This document shows positions 63,721-64,000 of a stretch of DNA of 64,000 bases, piece by piece. Where the stretch lies: positions 434,001 to 498,000 of the forward strand of contig NZ_WEGL01000001.1 in the NCBI RefSeq assembly GCF_009604455.1, read 5' to 3'. The notes beneath the pieces are model-generated. The model was not told where the DNA came from, searched no databases, and saw only the letters and a list, made by a program, of their open reading frames with translations. The position numbers and the translations under genes were made by a program. Position 1 is the stretch's first letter; each line of letters begins with the position of its first letter. This DNA is from Streptomyces sp. RB17 (GTDB taxonomy: Bacteria > Actinomycetota > Actinomycetes > Streptomycetales > Streptomycetaceae).

Positions 63721-64000
63721 TTCCGGTACTCCTCGGGTACGGCCCTGGCGGCGATCGACTCGAAGCGGTGGTCGAAGAGCGAGGAGACGTCGAACTTCTT
63801 CACGAAGCCGCCCTCGGCGAGCAGGTCGGCCGTCTCCTGCTCCCACTTGATCGCCTCGTCCCAACGGGGTGGGAACAGCGGCTTGTTGGCGAGCCGGGTG
63901 ATACCCCGGGCCTGCTCCAGGGTCAGGTTCTGCGTCTTGACGTAGAACTCCTCGTTCCAGACGTCCGGGTGCTCGTACTGCCACACCTGGCCCTTGGCCC
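63717..64000 (-). CDS. ssuA: Sulfonate-type ABC substrate-binding protein (N-terminus cut by window edge)
   Basis: Only the last 94 codons are inside the window; the frame is open to the right edge. WQYEHPDVWNEEFYVKTQ, then ARGITRLANKPLFPPRWDEA and the end FDVSSLFDHRFESIAARAVP match the C-terminal part of aliphatic-sulfonate binding proteins. It is first in the visible operon and coupled to ssuC by a four-base overlap. Confidence 0.85.
   Translation of the reverse strand, partial: AKGQVWQYEHPDVWNEEFYVKTQNLTLEQARGITRLANKPLFPPRWDEAIKWEQETADLLAEGGFVKKFDVSSLFDHRFESIAARAVPEEYRK

Overview
The DNA is very GC-rich with strong third-position GC bias, GTG starts are common, and many neighbouring genes overlap by an ATGA or GTGA quartet. 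Gene content (mycobacterial-type GlnX/GlnH sensors, CsnR chitosan regulon, SodF with a Nur box, two PepN aminopeptidases, CGNR, DUF1203 and TIGR03767 families) points to a Streptomyces chromosome, probably core or near-core sequence. No tRNA, rRNA, IS element, prophage or CRISPR array was seen.

Layout. 1-3223 (minus): glnX-like sensor, glnH-like amino-acid binding protein and a coiled-coil gene cut by the left edge, resembling the actinobacterial glnX-glnH-pknG cassette. 3392-10191 (minus): csnR-E-F-G-H-K, a chitosan-oligosaccharide uptake and glucosamine-use operon with its CsnR box. 10303-13419: an unknown membrane protein, a 5'-truncated Uma2 remnant, an MscS channel and an HNH endonuclease. 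13555-16230 (minus): padR, ABC ATPase and FtsX-like permease with a palindromic operator. 16361-19088 (plus): a repeat-containing small ORF coupled to malQ, then a small membrane protein. 19223-26870: a regulatory and efflux zone. A TetR repressor and a FAD monooxygenase diverge from a six-unit operator array. A MarR repressor and an MFS-EamA pair diverge from a four-unit operator array. A second EamA exporter, a LysR regulator and a DUF1203 gene follow.

26983-38732: pepN, an SDR protein lacking the usual catalytic motif, a sigma factor with an N-terminal zinc knuckle and a SnoaL-like tail, asd, an ECF sigma gene with a membrane partner, a large subtilisin-like protease and a CGNR regulator. 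38843-47848: VOC, PPOX-like and Nudix proteins, a Tat-exported phosphoesterase, a serine hydrolase, a glycosyltransferase that runs into a convergent GNAT gene, an SGNH hydrolase and an AbiEi/PD-(D/E)xK-like protein. 48056-51437: second pepN and a DsbA-like protein with a CPWA site. 51468-56356: a DeoR-controlled carbohydrate module with two FGGY kinases and a 2-hydroxyacid dehydrogenase. 56357-59787: DUF3887 protein, phosphatase, Nur-box sodF and an amino acid permease. 59913-64000 (minus): an organosulfur uptake and desulfonation operon (ssuA-C-B, flavin monooxygenase, TauD-like dioxygenase) cut by the right edge.

The parts most worth checking are the two multi-site operator arrays, the GlnX/GlnH cassette with its extra coiled-coil member, the FGGY/DeoR module and several enzymes with altered catalytic residues. 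Identifications come from reading translated sequence and motifs only; no database search was run.
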